DNA of 64,000 bases. Source: Endocalyx cinctus (Eukaryota; Ascomycota; Sordariomycetes; Amphisphaeriales; Apiosporaceae). Numbering within the stretch: position 1 is the stretch's first letter; each line of letters starts with the position of its first letter. A model generated the notes under the pieces. That model made no database searches, was not told the origin of the DNA, and was given only the letters and a program-made list of their open reading frames with translations. Below, piece by piece: positions 10,937-22,250 of the stretch. The stretch is from positions 2,320,441 to 2,384,440 of the forward strand of contig BCKC01000001.1 of the NCBI GenBank assembly GCA_001600455.1. Reading direction: 5' to 3'. A program made the translations under genes and the position numbers.

Positions 10937-13900
10937 ATGTATCAATCGCAAGTATCCAGAAGTATCACTTATAGCCGGCTGGGCGGAGATATTCCTAGCT
11001 CATGTAAAGACGGTAAGGAATACCGCATTACACCAACGTTTATTTCTAGAACGCAGGTGCTAATCTCATTTTCCAGGATGCCGTAATTGGAAACCATGGA
11101 CATTGAAGGCACCGACTCTTCTCAGTCTGATCGTTTTATCTCTTGCGTTAGTGGTCACCATCGAGGTGATAGTTCAACTTGGTTCTCGCCACGGCGGCTT
11201 TTCCCTGTCAACATCGATTAACGACATCCCCAAAACATCGACCATTATTACCATTTATCTTCCAACAGCAATTGCTATAGTTTACCGTTCTATCTGGGAC
11301 TTGGTGGTCCATGATGCGCTGAGGCTTCAGCCATGGTTTGAACTGTCTAAGCGAGGAGGTGCACCTTATGGTGCATCTTTGTTCCTGGATTATCCTTCTC
11401 AGCTTCTGGCAATTGTCCCTTTTCGAGCCTTCAAAAATGGGTAAGTCCAGTTGCTCATCAATGCCTGTGAGAATAGGTCTAATTTTCAATAGTCACTGGC
11501 CTGTTTTCTATTCGGCGACTGCTATGTGGATTATATCCAGTCTAGTTGTTCCAATGAAAAGTTCTATATTCGGGCTGGACAGCTTATCAAGATCAGAATC
11601 GATAACCATATCAGCGCCAGATAGTCTTCTCCCACTCCAAGCGCAGGCCCCCCTTCTCGATTCCGGTATCCTTAATGATGCGATTGCGGTAACTTGGCTT
11701 GGCCAGTCTCCGCCACTCTCCATGACGAAAGACTATGCTCTTCTTCCCTTTCGGACTGATGAAACCCCAGCTTTTGCTAACGAGTCAACTCTCACATCAT
11801 CAACGTGGATGCTCACCACGGAATTGAATTGCTGGGCTGGTCAATGGAGCTCTTCGATACAAAAGCCAAACTTCTTCTCTGATGGCCGGGGCTGCGAAAT
11901 TACCGAGGGCCTCATTGGGGGGGATTCAAACAATTCATCCTCATATCTAATGTTATATATCGGCTACTATAATGCGGGACACTTGGATTATTGGCTTGAG
12001 GGATCCTGTGACACAGACTCGCGCCACAAGTTTTTGGCGGTATCCTCGTTTAACAGATTCCACAATCTGACTGATTTGTATCATCCAGATATGACAGTCC
12101 AATTCTGTGAGCCGACCTATTGGAAGCAGAATGTAACGGTAAGTCTATCGCAGCAAACACTCAAGCCAAACGAAACATCCATTGTGCCGAACGGCGATGC
12201 GGAGCCACTGCTGGATTCGGAATTCAACATTACGGCCTTTGAATATCTTATTGGCGTTGGATCACCATCGGTAGACAAGGTAAGGGACTTTCCTCGGCAG
12301 GAAGTTGTGCAACAATACACACGGATACAGGATACTGGCATCCAATGGCCGGTGACAAACATGGTGGGTTTTGCCGTTGGGCTGCTCAACTATACAGCAG
12401 CGGAGCTTCATGACCCTGCTCGACTTATAGAAGCGTACAGCGCAGCCCATAGGCTGATATTCTCTATGGCGATCCATCGATTAATAACCCCCTCGAAGTC
12501 CAACCAAACCCAGGTAGCAACACTTTCCTACACAACACATGGTATTCGCGTCAGCAGGTTTTACGCTATCGCGGTACAGGTGCCGCTTCTCTTCGTGGTT
12601 GTTCTAGCTGGATTTAATTTGTTTTATTGTTCTAAAAGTGAGTGCAACCTGGAAGGGGATCCGTCTAGCATCGGTCGGATTTTAGGAATGCCCGAGATTC
12701 ACGACGATGTATTACTAGATTTCAAAGATGAAGATCTTGCAAAAGAGGGAAGTCTGGGAAACCATTTGAGGTCGCGATTTTACGGCTTGAAAACCGATTC
12801 TATAACTGGTAAATTCACCTCGCGCCTTGTTCAAATTCCAAACGAGGCTTCGGATCATCCCCAGCCTCACCAGGAAGATACGTTTGACCGCAGCTATGAA
12901 CCATGGCACGACAGTTCGCTCAAGAAACCCAGTGTGTTGGCTTTTACTATCATGCCGCTTATTTCCATCATTGGATTGGTATATCTTCAATTGATGGAAC
13001 AACGATTAAAAGGTAGGTATTCTGGATCCATCTTCTAGTTATTTCTTTGTTGGAAAAAATTGACATTAGTCGGTAACAGGTCTCCCGCGTCCGTCTAGCA
13101 ACTTCACAACCTTGCAATTTCTAGAAAAATACATCCCTACCGTGATTGCTGCTTTCCAGGGAATTTTCTGGGGCCCGGTCTGTCGAGCTTTGTGTGCTTT
13201 GCAGCCATTCTTTGAATTACAAAAGGGGAAGGCCTCTTCGAGTCGATCCATCTTCGCCGAATACCTCTCTGTACCCCCCCCCCCCAGTTCGTCATATGGC
13301 GGTCTGCCAAAGCTCGCCACTACTTCTTAACTTTGAGCTGCATTGCGTCCTTGTTATTAAATATCCTCGCAATCTCTGCCGGGGGCATATTCTATGAAAA
13401 CCAAGTGGAGTTGTCCAATAAGACGTTAGCCACACCCCTATACACCCTCAAACCTAGTCGAGATAGGATTATCCAAACCGAAAGCAGCGCCCCGTACGAC
13501 GATCATTTTCAAGTGGTTCTAGCAAATTTATCGACGGGGACTCGGTTGACTCCATGGACGACTCGTTCACGGTATTACCTCCCGTTCAGCAAGCCAAACA
13601 GTCAGGTCTCGACCGAGAGCGAACTATATACATCACAAACTTTAGGGCTAGGGATTGAACCCAACTGTTCGGTGGCGAACGAAACCTCGGCGGGGGGCAC
13701 AACCGTGCGTCATTCATTTGTCAACAATCTAGATACTCTTTCAATTTCTTCGTCGATGCCGAATGGCTCGGTTCTTCACTACAGCTACGCGGATGGTCGT
13801 GACGCAGCTTCAAAGACAACACGACTTGCACATGAGTATGTTCTGGCGGGACCAACTAAGGCGGCTGTTTCCGAACAGATTATCTTCGTCATAGGTTGGA

Positions 13901-14769
13901 TGCGACTCTTTCCTCCTATCGAGACTGGCGGGGAGCAATCCAGTCAGACAACTTTTGCCGCATGCTACCCAAGACTCCAAATAGGGTTGTTTAATGTGAC
14001 CGTGGACACAAACAACAACATCATCCGTTCTCAGGATAGCGGAAGCATTGATTCGGAAACTGGTATTTTTGCACCGGAGCAGGCGAAAAGGATAGTTGCA
14101 GAAATCAACCGAAAACAGATCGATAAAGGAACCATTTCCGGTAAATCCTGGCACAGTGAGGCTGTCTCGTTGGATTGGTTTAATTATCTGATGGTACTAG
14201 CTATGAGTAATTCATCAGTTGTTGATCCAATGCAAGACGTTCCGGACGAAAACGTGGTAACTGTTATAGATGACATCTACCGCCGGACGGCAGCGGCGAT
14301 GCTCGGGCTTAACCCAAGTTACTTTGAGGAAGCACCCGAGGGCACCGATTCCGTGGAAATGGCGATCACGTGGATGGAGCCGCGGATTTTCATATCGCGG
14401 AATAGCTTCATCGCGTGCCTGGCGATCCTCGGCTTCTACCTCGTCATGGTGCCGGCTCTTTACTTTCGCGGCCGGACCATGGCGATCCCCCGGACGCCTT
14501 CTTCGATCGCGTCGCTGCTGGCGTACACGGCGCCGAGCCGCGCCCTCCGGGATTTCGCCGCGTTCGTGCGGGAAGGCGGAGACGGGCAAGGGAAATCGTC
14601 GGCGATCGCGAGCCCGCGCACGTACGCGTTCGGGCAGTACACCGGCCTAGATGGGAAGACGCACACCGGGATCGAACGGGATTCTCTCGTGGTCCCGATA
14701 AATCATCGTCAACGCGAGGAAGACATGTCGCTGTCTCGTATCACCCTGAGAAAAACAGGCGCTAGTTAA
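10937..14769 (+). pseudogene. DUF3433 multi-span membrane protein with a frameshift at a C12 run
   Basis: Exons 10937-11012, 11077-11440, 11493-13012 and 13080-14769. The first exon gives M-Y-Q-S-Q... and joins in phase to WKPWTLKAPTLL, the conserved entry to the first membrane helix of fungal DUF3433 proteins. The duplicated layout is clear: helix, then LPTAIAIVYRSIWDLVVHDA, LQPWFEL and HWPVFYSA in the first half, and IPTVIAAFQGIFWGPVCRA, LQPFFEL and ARHYFLTLSC in the second, each followed by an extracellular domain with many N-x-S/T sites. Reading frame is lost in the C run 13274-13285: upstream it ends at a TAA at 13328-13330, while the family sequence resumes in another frame (QFVIWRS...) and runs open to 14769. 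The full length would be about 1216 residues. Either a base is missing from the assembly or the gene is broken. Function unknown. Confidence 0.85.
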
Positions 14770-15340
14770 TGTGTATATCTATTCAATTATACAAGGGAGA
14801 AAAAAAAACGCCCATAAAACTACATTCAAAAAGAATACGCTCGATGATCTAAACCATTAATCAAGCCTCAAGTAAATTTACCCACGGATTGTTTTTTTTT
14901 ATCACTTCTACAATTGGAGCTTATAATGTCGTTACATCATTCGAGGCTCGGACGTTGTTTTTCCGTCAACGTGTTACTGCATATGCGGCACAGTTTCACT
15001 AGTTAAATAGGTAAGGAAAGAAAGCCTTTTGTGAAATCAATATTCGTTACTTGTCATCATTTTTTTTATCATAGGATTTTGAGTCATCACCACCACCATG
15101 CAGTTGTTTTGCGAAGTATCATACAAGATATGTAGAAAGAAATGAATGTTATGTACAGAAAAATTTTGAAAAAAAGATTGGTACGCCTCGGTTGTCATGT
15201 TGATTCAACCTGTCGACGCTGAAAAATGATAACCCCCTCCTTTCCCATGGTATAGGTATCCCGAAAAAAAAGAAGAATAGAACCGAACCCCCCAAATCCT
15301 CGTATGTTCCACTGCGTTGAACTCTTATCTTGTCTGTCTC
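14770..15340. other. Intergenic between convergent genes
   Basis: AT-rich 3' flank shared by the DUF3433 gene (+) and the AA11-type LPMO gene (-). No coding frame or notable repeat is seen. Confidence 0.6.
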
Positions 15341-16492
15341 TTAGGCCCGGAAAGCACGGATAGAGCGCTTGCCGGCGGCCATAGCGAGAGTAGAGCTCTC
15401 GCCAACGGTGCATGTGGTGCCGGCGGCCATCTCCATCGCGGCGGACCAAGTTCCAGACGCGCAGCGCTGGAAAGAGGTACCGTCGATGCACTTCCAGTTG
15501 CCTTCAGTACAGGCACCGCTCGAGCTGCCGCTCGAGCTACCGGAAGATGGGGAGCTGCTAGGCGTAGCTACGGGAGCAGCGGACGAGACCGAAGTGGGTT
15601 CTTCAGGAGCAGCGGCAGCGGCAGAAGAGGTAGCGACGGCGGCGGCGGACGTAGTGGTCGAGTCGGATCCGCCAGCGGGGACAGTGAGGAAGACACCACC
15701 ACCGGCGGCGGCGCTGGTCGCGGCAGCACTTGAAGTGGCGGCAGCGCTGGAGCTGACGGGTGCGGCCGTAGCAGAAGCTCCGCTAGCGACGGTGGCGATA
15801 TTGGTGGAGCAGCCTCGCTCGGTGTCGCAGACTATGGAATCGAATGGGCCAATGTTGTTCTCGACGGATGAGCCGGCGTCGGCGTAGATGTAGTCATAGC
15901 CCTCTACCGTGGTCTCATGACCGATGTTCAGGACTACCATATCCGGAAGGCTGTTGTAGAAGTCCTGAGTACCCTCGGTTCCCGTTAGGTCGAGGTGGCC
16001 GCAGTTCATGTACATCTCTCGGTTGCCAATGCGGTTGAACCAGGTCCAGGCGATGACGGCCTTGCCGGTAGGAAGACCCTCGGGAATGGTGTAGTTGTAG
16101 GTGAACGGATCCGCGAGGTCGGCATCGTCACCGATGTTACCGACGGTGTTCCGGGCGGGGCAACCGCCTTCAATAGAGTGGATGACCTTGAAGACACTGT
16201 CCTTAGTCGGCGGGTCGTCATACGTGATCGAGACCTGGCAAGATCCACCGCCATGAACAGCCGTACCCTTGAAGGCTAGGTCTTGCGTGGATCCGACTTC
16301 ATAAGTGTTGGTATCGCCACCGGTCATAGTGTAACCCTTGTGGCCGATCTTGCAGGGGAAATCGGTGCCTGCGTCTGACAGAGGAGAGTTGTCCAGGCCG
16401 CCGGCGTTAGCGGGCGAAGGGCTAGTCATAATCATGTGAGCGTCGACGGCGGCGACAAGCGCAGCGGCAACGGCGGTCTTAGTGAAGAACAT
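15341..16492 (-). CDS. Secreted AA11-type lytic polysaccharide monooxygenase
   Basis: A single exon of 383 residues. Residues 1-18 form a signal peptide ending VDA, so the mature protein starts with His19, the copper-binding N-terminal His of LPMOs. The second brace histidine is His80 in AVHGGGSCQ. The segments SPLSDAGTDFPCK, SIEGGCPARN and AWTWFNRIGNREMYMNC match the chitin-active AA11 family. A Ser/Ala/Thr-rich linker (about 245-330) leads to a C-terminal Cys-containing module (CTEGNWKC...QRCASGTW...CTVGES) like the X278/CBM19-type chitin-binding domain. The expected role is oxidative cleavage of chitin outside the cell. The reading frame stays open far upstream of this ATG, but the signal peptide and mature His fix the start at 16492. 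The plus-strand open frames across the linker are antisense shadows. Confidence 0.93.
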   Translation of the reverse strand: MFFTKTAVAAALVAAVDAHMIMTSPSPANAGGLDNSPLSDAGTDFPCKIGHKGYTMTGGDTNTYEVGSTQDLAFKGTAVHGGGSCQVSITYDDPPTKDSVFKVIHSIEGGCPARNTVGNIGDDADLADPFTYNYTIPEGLPTGKAVIAWTWFNRIGNREMYMNCGHLDLTGTEGTQDFYNSLPDMVVLNIGHETTVEGYDYIYADAGSSVENNIGPFDSIVCDTERGCSTNIATVASGASATAAPVSSSAAATSSAAATSAAAGGGVFLTVPAGGSDSTTTSAAAVATSSAAAAAPEEPTSVSSAAPVATPSSSPSSGSSSGSSSGACTEGNWKCIDGTSFQRCASGTWSAAMEMAAGTTCTVGESSTLAMAAGKRSIRAFRA

Positions 16493-17914
16493 TTTTGCTT
16501 CGTAAGGAGTGTTTAGGAAAGAGAAAAGGTTTTTCGTTCCAGACGATGATTTGATTTTTTTCTCAGAAAAAATGAAGGAAGAAGAGAAGAGCAAGAAAAC
16601 AATTGGATCTTGTTTTTTTATGTTGACTGAAGAGTCGAATTTCTTGTGATGTTGTATGACCTGGAGAACGTAAAATCGAGTCAGCTTGGCATTCGCAGAC
16701 GGTTGCTTAGTATATACCGTTTGCCTTATGTCGTCATTTCTTTGCTTGGACGAAAGACAAGGAACTCGAATTTCGCAGATGACTCTCGAACTGATGCCGC
16801 GCTTTGTGCGATCACTCAGATGCTTTTGGTATGATTCACCATTTGGGACGAAACAAGGTGATTGTTCTGTTGATACAAAGGAAGGATTGTCTACTGACCT
16901 GTTGTTGGCTTTGTCGGAGACAAGATAACAAATCCAGATGTTGATTTTCAAAGGTCGATGAACTGAAATTGATTCTAGATCGAGTTGATTTTTTTTTTTC
17001 TTGCTGAGCTCTGCTCCAAAGGAAAGTGATGCTCCAGGCGAGTTGGGATCAAAGAAGTGAATAGAAAAAAGTCTAGGCCTCAAGGAGTGAAGGACTGAAG
17101 ACTGCAAAAGATGTTGCGAAAAGACTGTTTGCTGTTGGCGTGAAGAATGAAAGAGAGAAACGAAACGACCGACTTGGGTGCGAAAAACGAGAGTCTTATA
17201 TATCGAAATGAAAAGAAAGTGAAGTGATGGGTGAAGTAGAAGAGAAGAAAAAGAAAAATAGTCTAACTCGGAATTTTGATAGGTAGAGGGAGGTAGGTAC
17301 CTAGGTACATGCTGAGGTACCTGCGTACATGCTGCAGGAACAGGAGTAGCAGAGTGGATAATTGGACATTGAATGACTGGACTAATCGTGTCTTGCACGG
17401 TTCCCTCCCAGTTAATACCATACATAGTACATACGTCCATACAGTCCACAATCGAATATCGATCTTAAAACCCCACAATCAAGGGGTCAGGCATTAGGCC
17501 ACAGCCATCGCGATGATCATTCACATGGGTCTAGACGTAGCATGGTCTAGTACCACTATACTATATTAAACTGGGTATACTCCGATACCTGTACAAAGTA
17601 CCCGCGTATACCGCAGTATGCATGCTTGCAAACATGGGTAGTATACAGGTATGCAGGGGTAAACGATGAAAGAAAGAAAAAAAAAGAAAGAAGAGGTCAA
17701 TCCTGATCGTTGATAGGCCACCTGGAATCTTTTGGGTTTGTTTCGAATTGAAATCAGATGGACTAAAACATTCCTACGAATAGACACATTTTGAGAGTCA
17801 GTGGTTGTGATTATTCTATCGCCATCGGCGAATTTTTTCTTCTTGTTCTCTCTTGCCCCTGACTAGTCTTTTCTATACTACTGTAAAAGGGGTGGAATTT
17901 GGAAGGGTGAGAAG

Positions 17915-17941
17915 AAAAAAAAAAAAAAAAAAAAAAAAAAA
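17915..17941. repeat. Poly-A run (A27)
   Basis: An uninterrupted homopolymer of 27 A in intergenic DNA. There is no upstream coding remnant or target-site duplication to support a retroposed copy. Confidence 0.95.
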
Positions 17942-20602
17942 CGGTTGTCCGCCACCTTAAACGACACCCCGCACTACTGGTGATAATTCATATGTATGGA
18001 TCTGTAGTTTTTTCTTCTTATTTCTAGTATACACATAAAAATGGAATGGTGATCTATTATATGTAGACAGTAGCTGTTGACGCCTCATTGATTCATGTTT
18101 ATGAATTTTCACATTTTCATTTACTCCGTTTGTAGTATAACTTTGGCGTACAAAGTTTTTTTTTTTCTTTTTCTTCTTCGTTTTTTTAAGGGTCTCCTAT
18201 TATGCTACACCTCATCGTCATCCGTTTGAAGATAGTCAATTAACATGCAATTGATTCGCTTGCGTAATTAACCGCCACCATTTTTTTGTTGTTGGAGATA
18301 TTGAGTGCTTGCACTGCACTATGACTAGATATGCGTAGTGCATAAGTCTCTCCCTCTCCCTCTTTCGTAGTTAAACAGTAAATCCACTTTATAACGAGAC
18401 TTAACAGCTGAAAGTCAGTTAACTTGACTAGTTATAACCACCTTTTCCCTACATTTTTCTATTATAGTACCAACGTTATATACCTACTGATATGTAGGTA
18501 TGTACGTATTACGTATATGTATATGACTCGGCCGTCACATCCCTTGCGATTAATCCTGCGCTTATTGAATCACGATATCTCGCCCCTAGAATACATAGTA
18601 CTCACTCGGATCCATTACGAGAGGCAGAAAGAAGAACCCTCTCAGAAAAAGAAAATAGGGGTATAGTTACACTCTTTCAGCCTCTATAATTCCACATCAT
18701 TCGCCCTCATTGTTGATCGTAAGCTTAGGGTTAACCCTGGTATTTTCTTCAGCCGGGGATTCCAGCCACTCAAGAGGGCGGGACAAGGGTTATCCTACGC
18801 ACACTTATTGTTAGATCTCTTTTGGTTCGTGTTCTGGTCCAGTAGATTTTTGTGGGTTTGGACGGATACGGTAATGCTGCACCGAGGCGTAATCGAAAGC
18901 CTAAATACCGTAGGCTTACATGTCCCCTACTTGTAGTCGAATTCTCATTGGTCTATATACCTTGATCTGAAACAGTCGGGGTTTCAGCGACTACATGTAG
19001 ATATATTTTTCTTTCTTCTTCATAGGCGAAAGAATTCCTACATTCCCCCTCTTTCCCAATATGGTAAACCTGTAGTGTTGAGGGAGTTCATCACGTTTGC
19101 TGAATCACCTTCAGGTTTGTCTTCGCGAACGATACGTTGATAGCTGCCGCCGTTCTTACAACTGACATACGCGGAACACACCACCACCTATCTAATACGG
19201 CATGTGACTAGGTAATGGAAACTACCTAACCTAGGTACCGTTTGCGGAAACCCATGTTATTAACAAACCAACATCTGCGAGCTTTGACCGACGATCCGCG
19301 CGATAGACAGTACACTACAGAACACTTTCTTTCGTCACTTTGGGGTTCGGTGTAGTGTAGAGTTGAATCGGGTACAACAGACCGGGAACCGACAGATGGC
19401 TGGATAGTGGATCTTAGACATGCTGCACTACATACAACTAACGATACACCGCTTCACGCGATCTCAACTCAAGATTTATTGACATCTGTCAATCGCTGCC
19501 TACATTAGACTATTGATTGCCGGGCTTGTCGGGGAAGAAGCCCGCAAAGCAGTATTGCCTGCAGGAAACTCGTCCCTTAGTAAATATAAATAAAGTAGAC
19601 GGGTGCGGGTTAATTGATTAATTGTTAGACCACTTGAATGATAGACGTTCATTTGAACGAAGGGGCAGTGGCGCAGCCGTTTGCTTGGGAACTTCTTACA
19701 GGCGGGCTAGGTACGGGATGAAGTAATGTAAATCAGAATCAACCCCTAGCTCTCGTAGAAAGGTCCTAAATGTACTTATTGAGTAAGAGTATATTACTAG
19801 GTATTAGCTATTCCGAGTTGCAGTGGTATATGAAGGAATCAGTTTTCTATCTCTTTTTTTTTTCTCGTAAGATTTCACTTTATCTGTCCTTGAGAAGGAA
19901 AATATCATTACTCGGTATTTTGTTCTAGGATAAAGAGTGTCCACCTGATTGAACACGAGGAAAACCCGCAGCCGCCCATGAAAAGCTGAGAGGTAGCCTG
20001 GTAGATCAGTTTTTTTTTTTTTTTACGATGCATAAAGACCAATTTATGACGATTATCCTGATTTAATTGTTTTTAAATGTAAACTAAATAGGTTGTGGAT
20101 CTCGGAATTGTCCACTATCATGCAACATTTCCCTGGGTCTCTCAAGTCCTTTCTATCCAGTCGGATATACGCGTAGTTAATACCAGCGTGGCAATAAAAA
20201 AATTCCTGTCGACGCCCCGCTTTTGCCTCTGACTCTGAATTGGCTAGAGATTTGGGCTCTTCTGTAAGCTAACAAGGTTTACTCCGTACCTCCAGTTTAA
20301 TGGGCTCGGTCCGTGAGTTTACTGTGCCCAATAAACAAGCATTTTGGCCAGCTGAGAAATATGGGTCCGTCCAGAACGAGTTCCCTTTTTCGGGCTGAGG
20401 CGCGGCGGCCGCGGTACGAATTAAACAAGGCGCAGATGGAAATAGAGTCATGAATGCGTGTCGTTAAACAATGCCAGTCTTTTCGATGCTACGCACTCTA
20501 GATGATGCAATCCTTCCGTTACTGACATATCTCCTAGGAACATTCATGCTTTAGTAGCTTTCCTTGCTATCAGGAACCATTCTATATTAGGAGAAGGTTC
20601 TC

Positions 20603-20630
20603 AAAAAAAAAAAAAAAAAAAAAAAAAAAA
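20603..20630. repeat. Poly-A run (A28)
   Basis: A homopolymer of 28 A in intergenic DNA, the longest A run in the window. No polyadenylated retrocopy is recognisable next to it. Confidence 0.95.
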
Positions 20631-21405
20631 GATGGAACGACTCGCCCCCATCAGGCGTGGTCATGATCAAATCCTCCTCCTCTGAAGTATTCTGTAAGTG
20701 TAGGCGTGACCTACTCCAATAAGTTAAAACATGAATCAGGAGATACCCTTATGACCTCACAGCTCGCTGACAAGTTTAATGGACATTATAGTATGGCGAT
20801 TTTGCTGCCGACTTCCCGTACCTAGATACGAACTTTTTTAACCCACACTTAAATGGATTGTGGATGGGCGGGTCTGCTTAGCACGTTCCTTTCAATGCTT
20901 ATTTTTCTGCACCGCATTGAATCATGATCTATTTTCGACTATGGCCCCCTCTTGACAAGTGCACCGGTAAACACTTAACATCGCGCGGTTAATCGAAAAC
21001 ATTATTCGTTAACAATTTATTAGTCTGGCTTACTTGGAGGACGAAACTTCTTCCTTCATCACCCTGTGCCTCCTCCTCCTCCAATTAGCCATACGCCAGA
21101 ACGCAGTTGATAATGTTATCGACCTGGTCAGGGTGACGGAAGTACTCTCTGAAATTCTACCAAGTTGAGACTTGATCTCAAGATGAAGGTGAAAGCAACC
21201 TGCACTAGCCCGATCTGAACACTTCCAACCTGTTCCTGCAATTATCATATTCACTATCATGTATATGATGTCTAGCCACAACGGGGGGGGCTCGGCGCTA
21301 CGCTGTAGAACGATAATTATTGATTTTAGTTCCAATACGATCTCCAGAATTGAAATGATTTTTTCATTCAGTAGGCCGAGCGGTCAACGTATAGACCGAT
21401 CCCTA

Positions 21406-22250
21406 TCACTGGCCATCATCTATCTGTAGGGGAGCAAAATGATCGCTGTCATCGAAGCCGTAATCCTCCCGAGTCCATTTCCTCATCTTCTGGGTACGGA
21501 ATTCGTGGTAGTCCCATTCACGGTTTTCGAGTCTGGAGGGATCACGGAATACGTAGACGCAGCATTCGACCTCGTCTCCCTCAACCAGGCTCCGCTCTTC
21601 GCCGGCCCTTTTCAGCAGACGCACTTTCACCTTCTCCCTGGAATACTCGTCACCTTCGAAATTATCGAGGTGGTGTATATTTGCGGCGGTCAGACCCGTG
21701 ACGTACGTGCCTCTGACGGCGTGACCAGGTTGCGGTGTTATACCGGGATAGTCGGCCCCCTTAACGCGTCTACGAATGCTATTGTATCAGCAGTTTTGGT
21801 CGAGTGGTGATGATATCTCAAATACACAAATACAAGAGAACCTGTCCCCTCTCCTCTTCTCCTCCAGGTGACGAAAGGCGTCGAAGTTGATTGCGTATCC
21901 AGGACGAAAAAAAGTCCAACCCAACTAGATCCAAAGACTTACCGACGCTCGTACCCGTGCAATAAGGCAGGTTCGAAGTTGTGAAGAGCTTTCAGAACAG
22001 GTAACTCTTCGCGTGAGAACCTGTAGCAGACGGTGAAAAACACTTCGGCAGCCATCTAGATACTATTTATAAGTGGAAAGAATATCGATGCAAGCCTCTG
22101 AAAGGAATATCTTACAAGAGTGCCTACATAATCGATTTTGTAAGTGTTAAGGGAGCATGACCTTTTGACTAGTTAGGCTTCCGGAAACGTACCGTAGAAG
22201 AAGGCAGCGTGCGTACCCTCGTCGGAGGATACCTGAGAAGGGCCCGGCAT
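21406..22250 (-). CDS. AIG2-like gamma-glutamylcyclotransferase family protein with an 8-nt exon
   Basis: Minus-strand exons 22250-22193, 22123-22116, 22055-21943 and 21769-21406 give 180 residues. The family signature FYGTLM is assembled from three exons: FFYG, then the 8-nt exon supplying the rest of GTL, then MAAEVFF. Next follow LLHGYER, DYPGITPQPGHAVRGTYV, the catalytic-acid segment LDNFEGDEY, then CVYVF and a charged C-terminus (REWDYHEF). This is the GGCT-like/AIG2 fold that releases 5-oxoproline from gamma-glutamyl amines; the physiological substrate is not known. The last acceptor could also lie 9 nt upstream (TAG at about 21779), adding three residues; the chosen site gives the family-like YERRRVKGADYPG. 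The plus-strand frame at 21439-21810 is a shadow. Confidence 0.87.

Larger units (their letters stand above)
16493..21405. other. 4.9-kb gene-free region
   Basis: The first kilobase is the pyrimidine-rich (on the minus strand) upstream region of the LPMO gene. Around 17280-17340 and 17570-17650 there are many GGTACC/TAGGTA/GTATAC motifs. Two long poly-A runs occur (17915-17941 and 20603-20630). Short open frames at 18424-18666 (+), 20269-20451 (-) and 21030-21335 (-) lack splice context or family features. I see no transposase, reverse transcriptase, terminal repeats or RNA gene. Confidence 0.5.

Noticed and set aside
15369..15887. Plus-strand frames opposite the LPMO gene
   Set aside because: They are antisense shadows of the Ser/Ala-rich linker of the LPMO.
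21030..21335. 101-codon minus frame
   Set aside because: Lies in the 3' flank of the GGCT-like gene with no motif or splice context.
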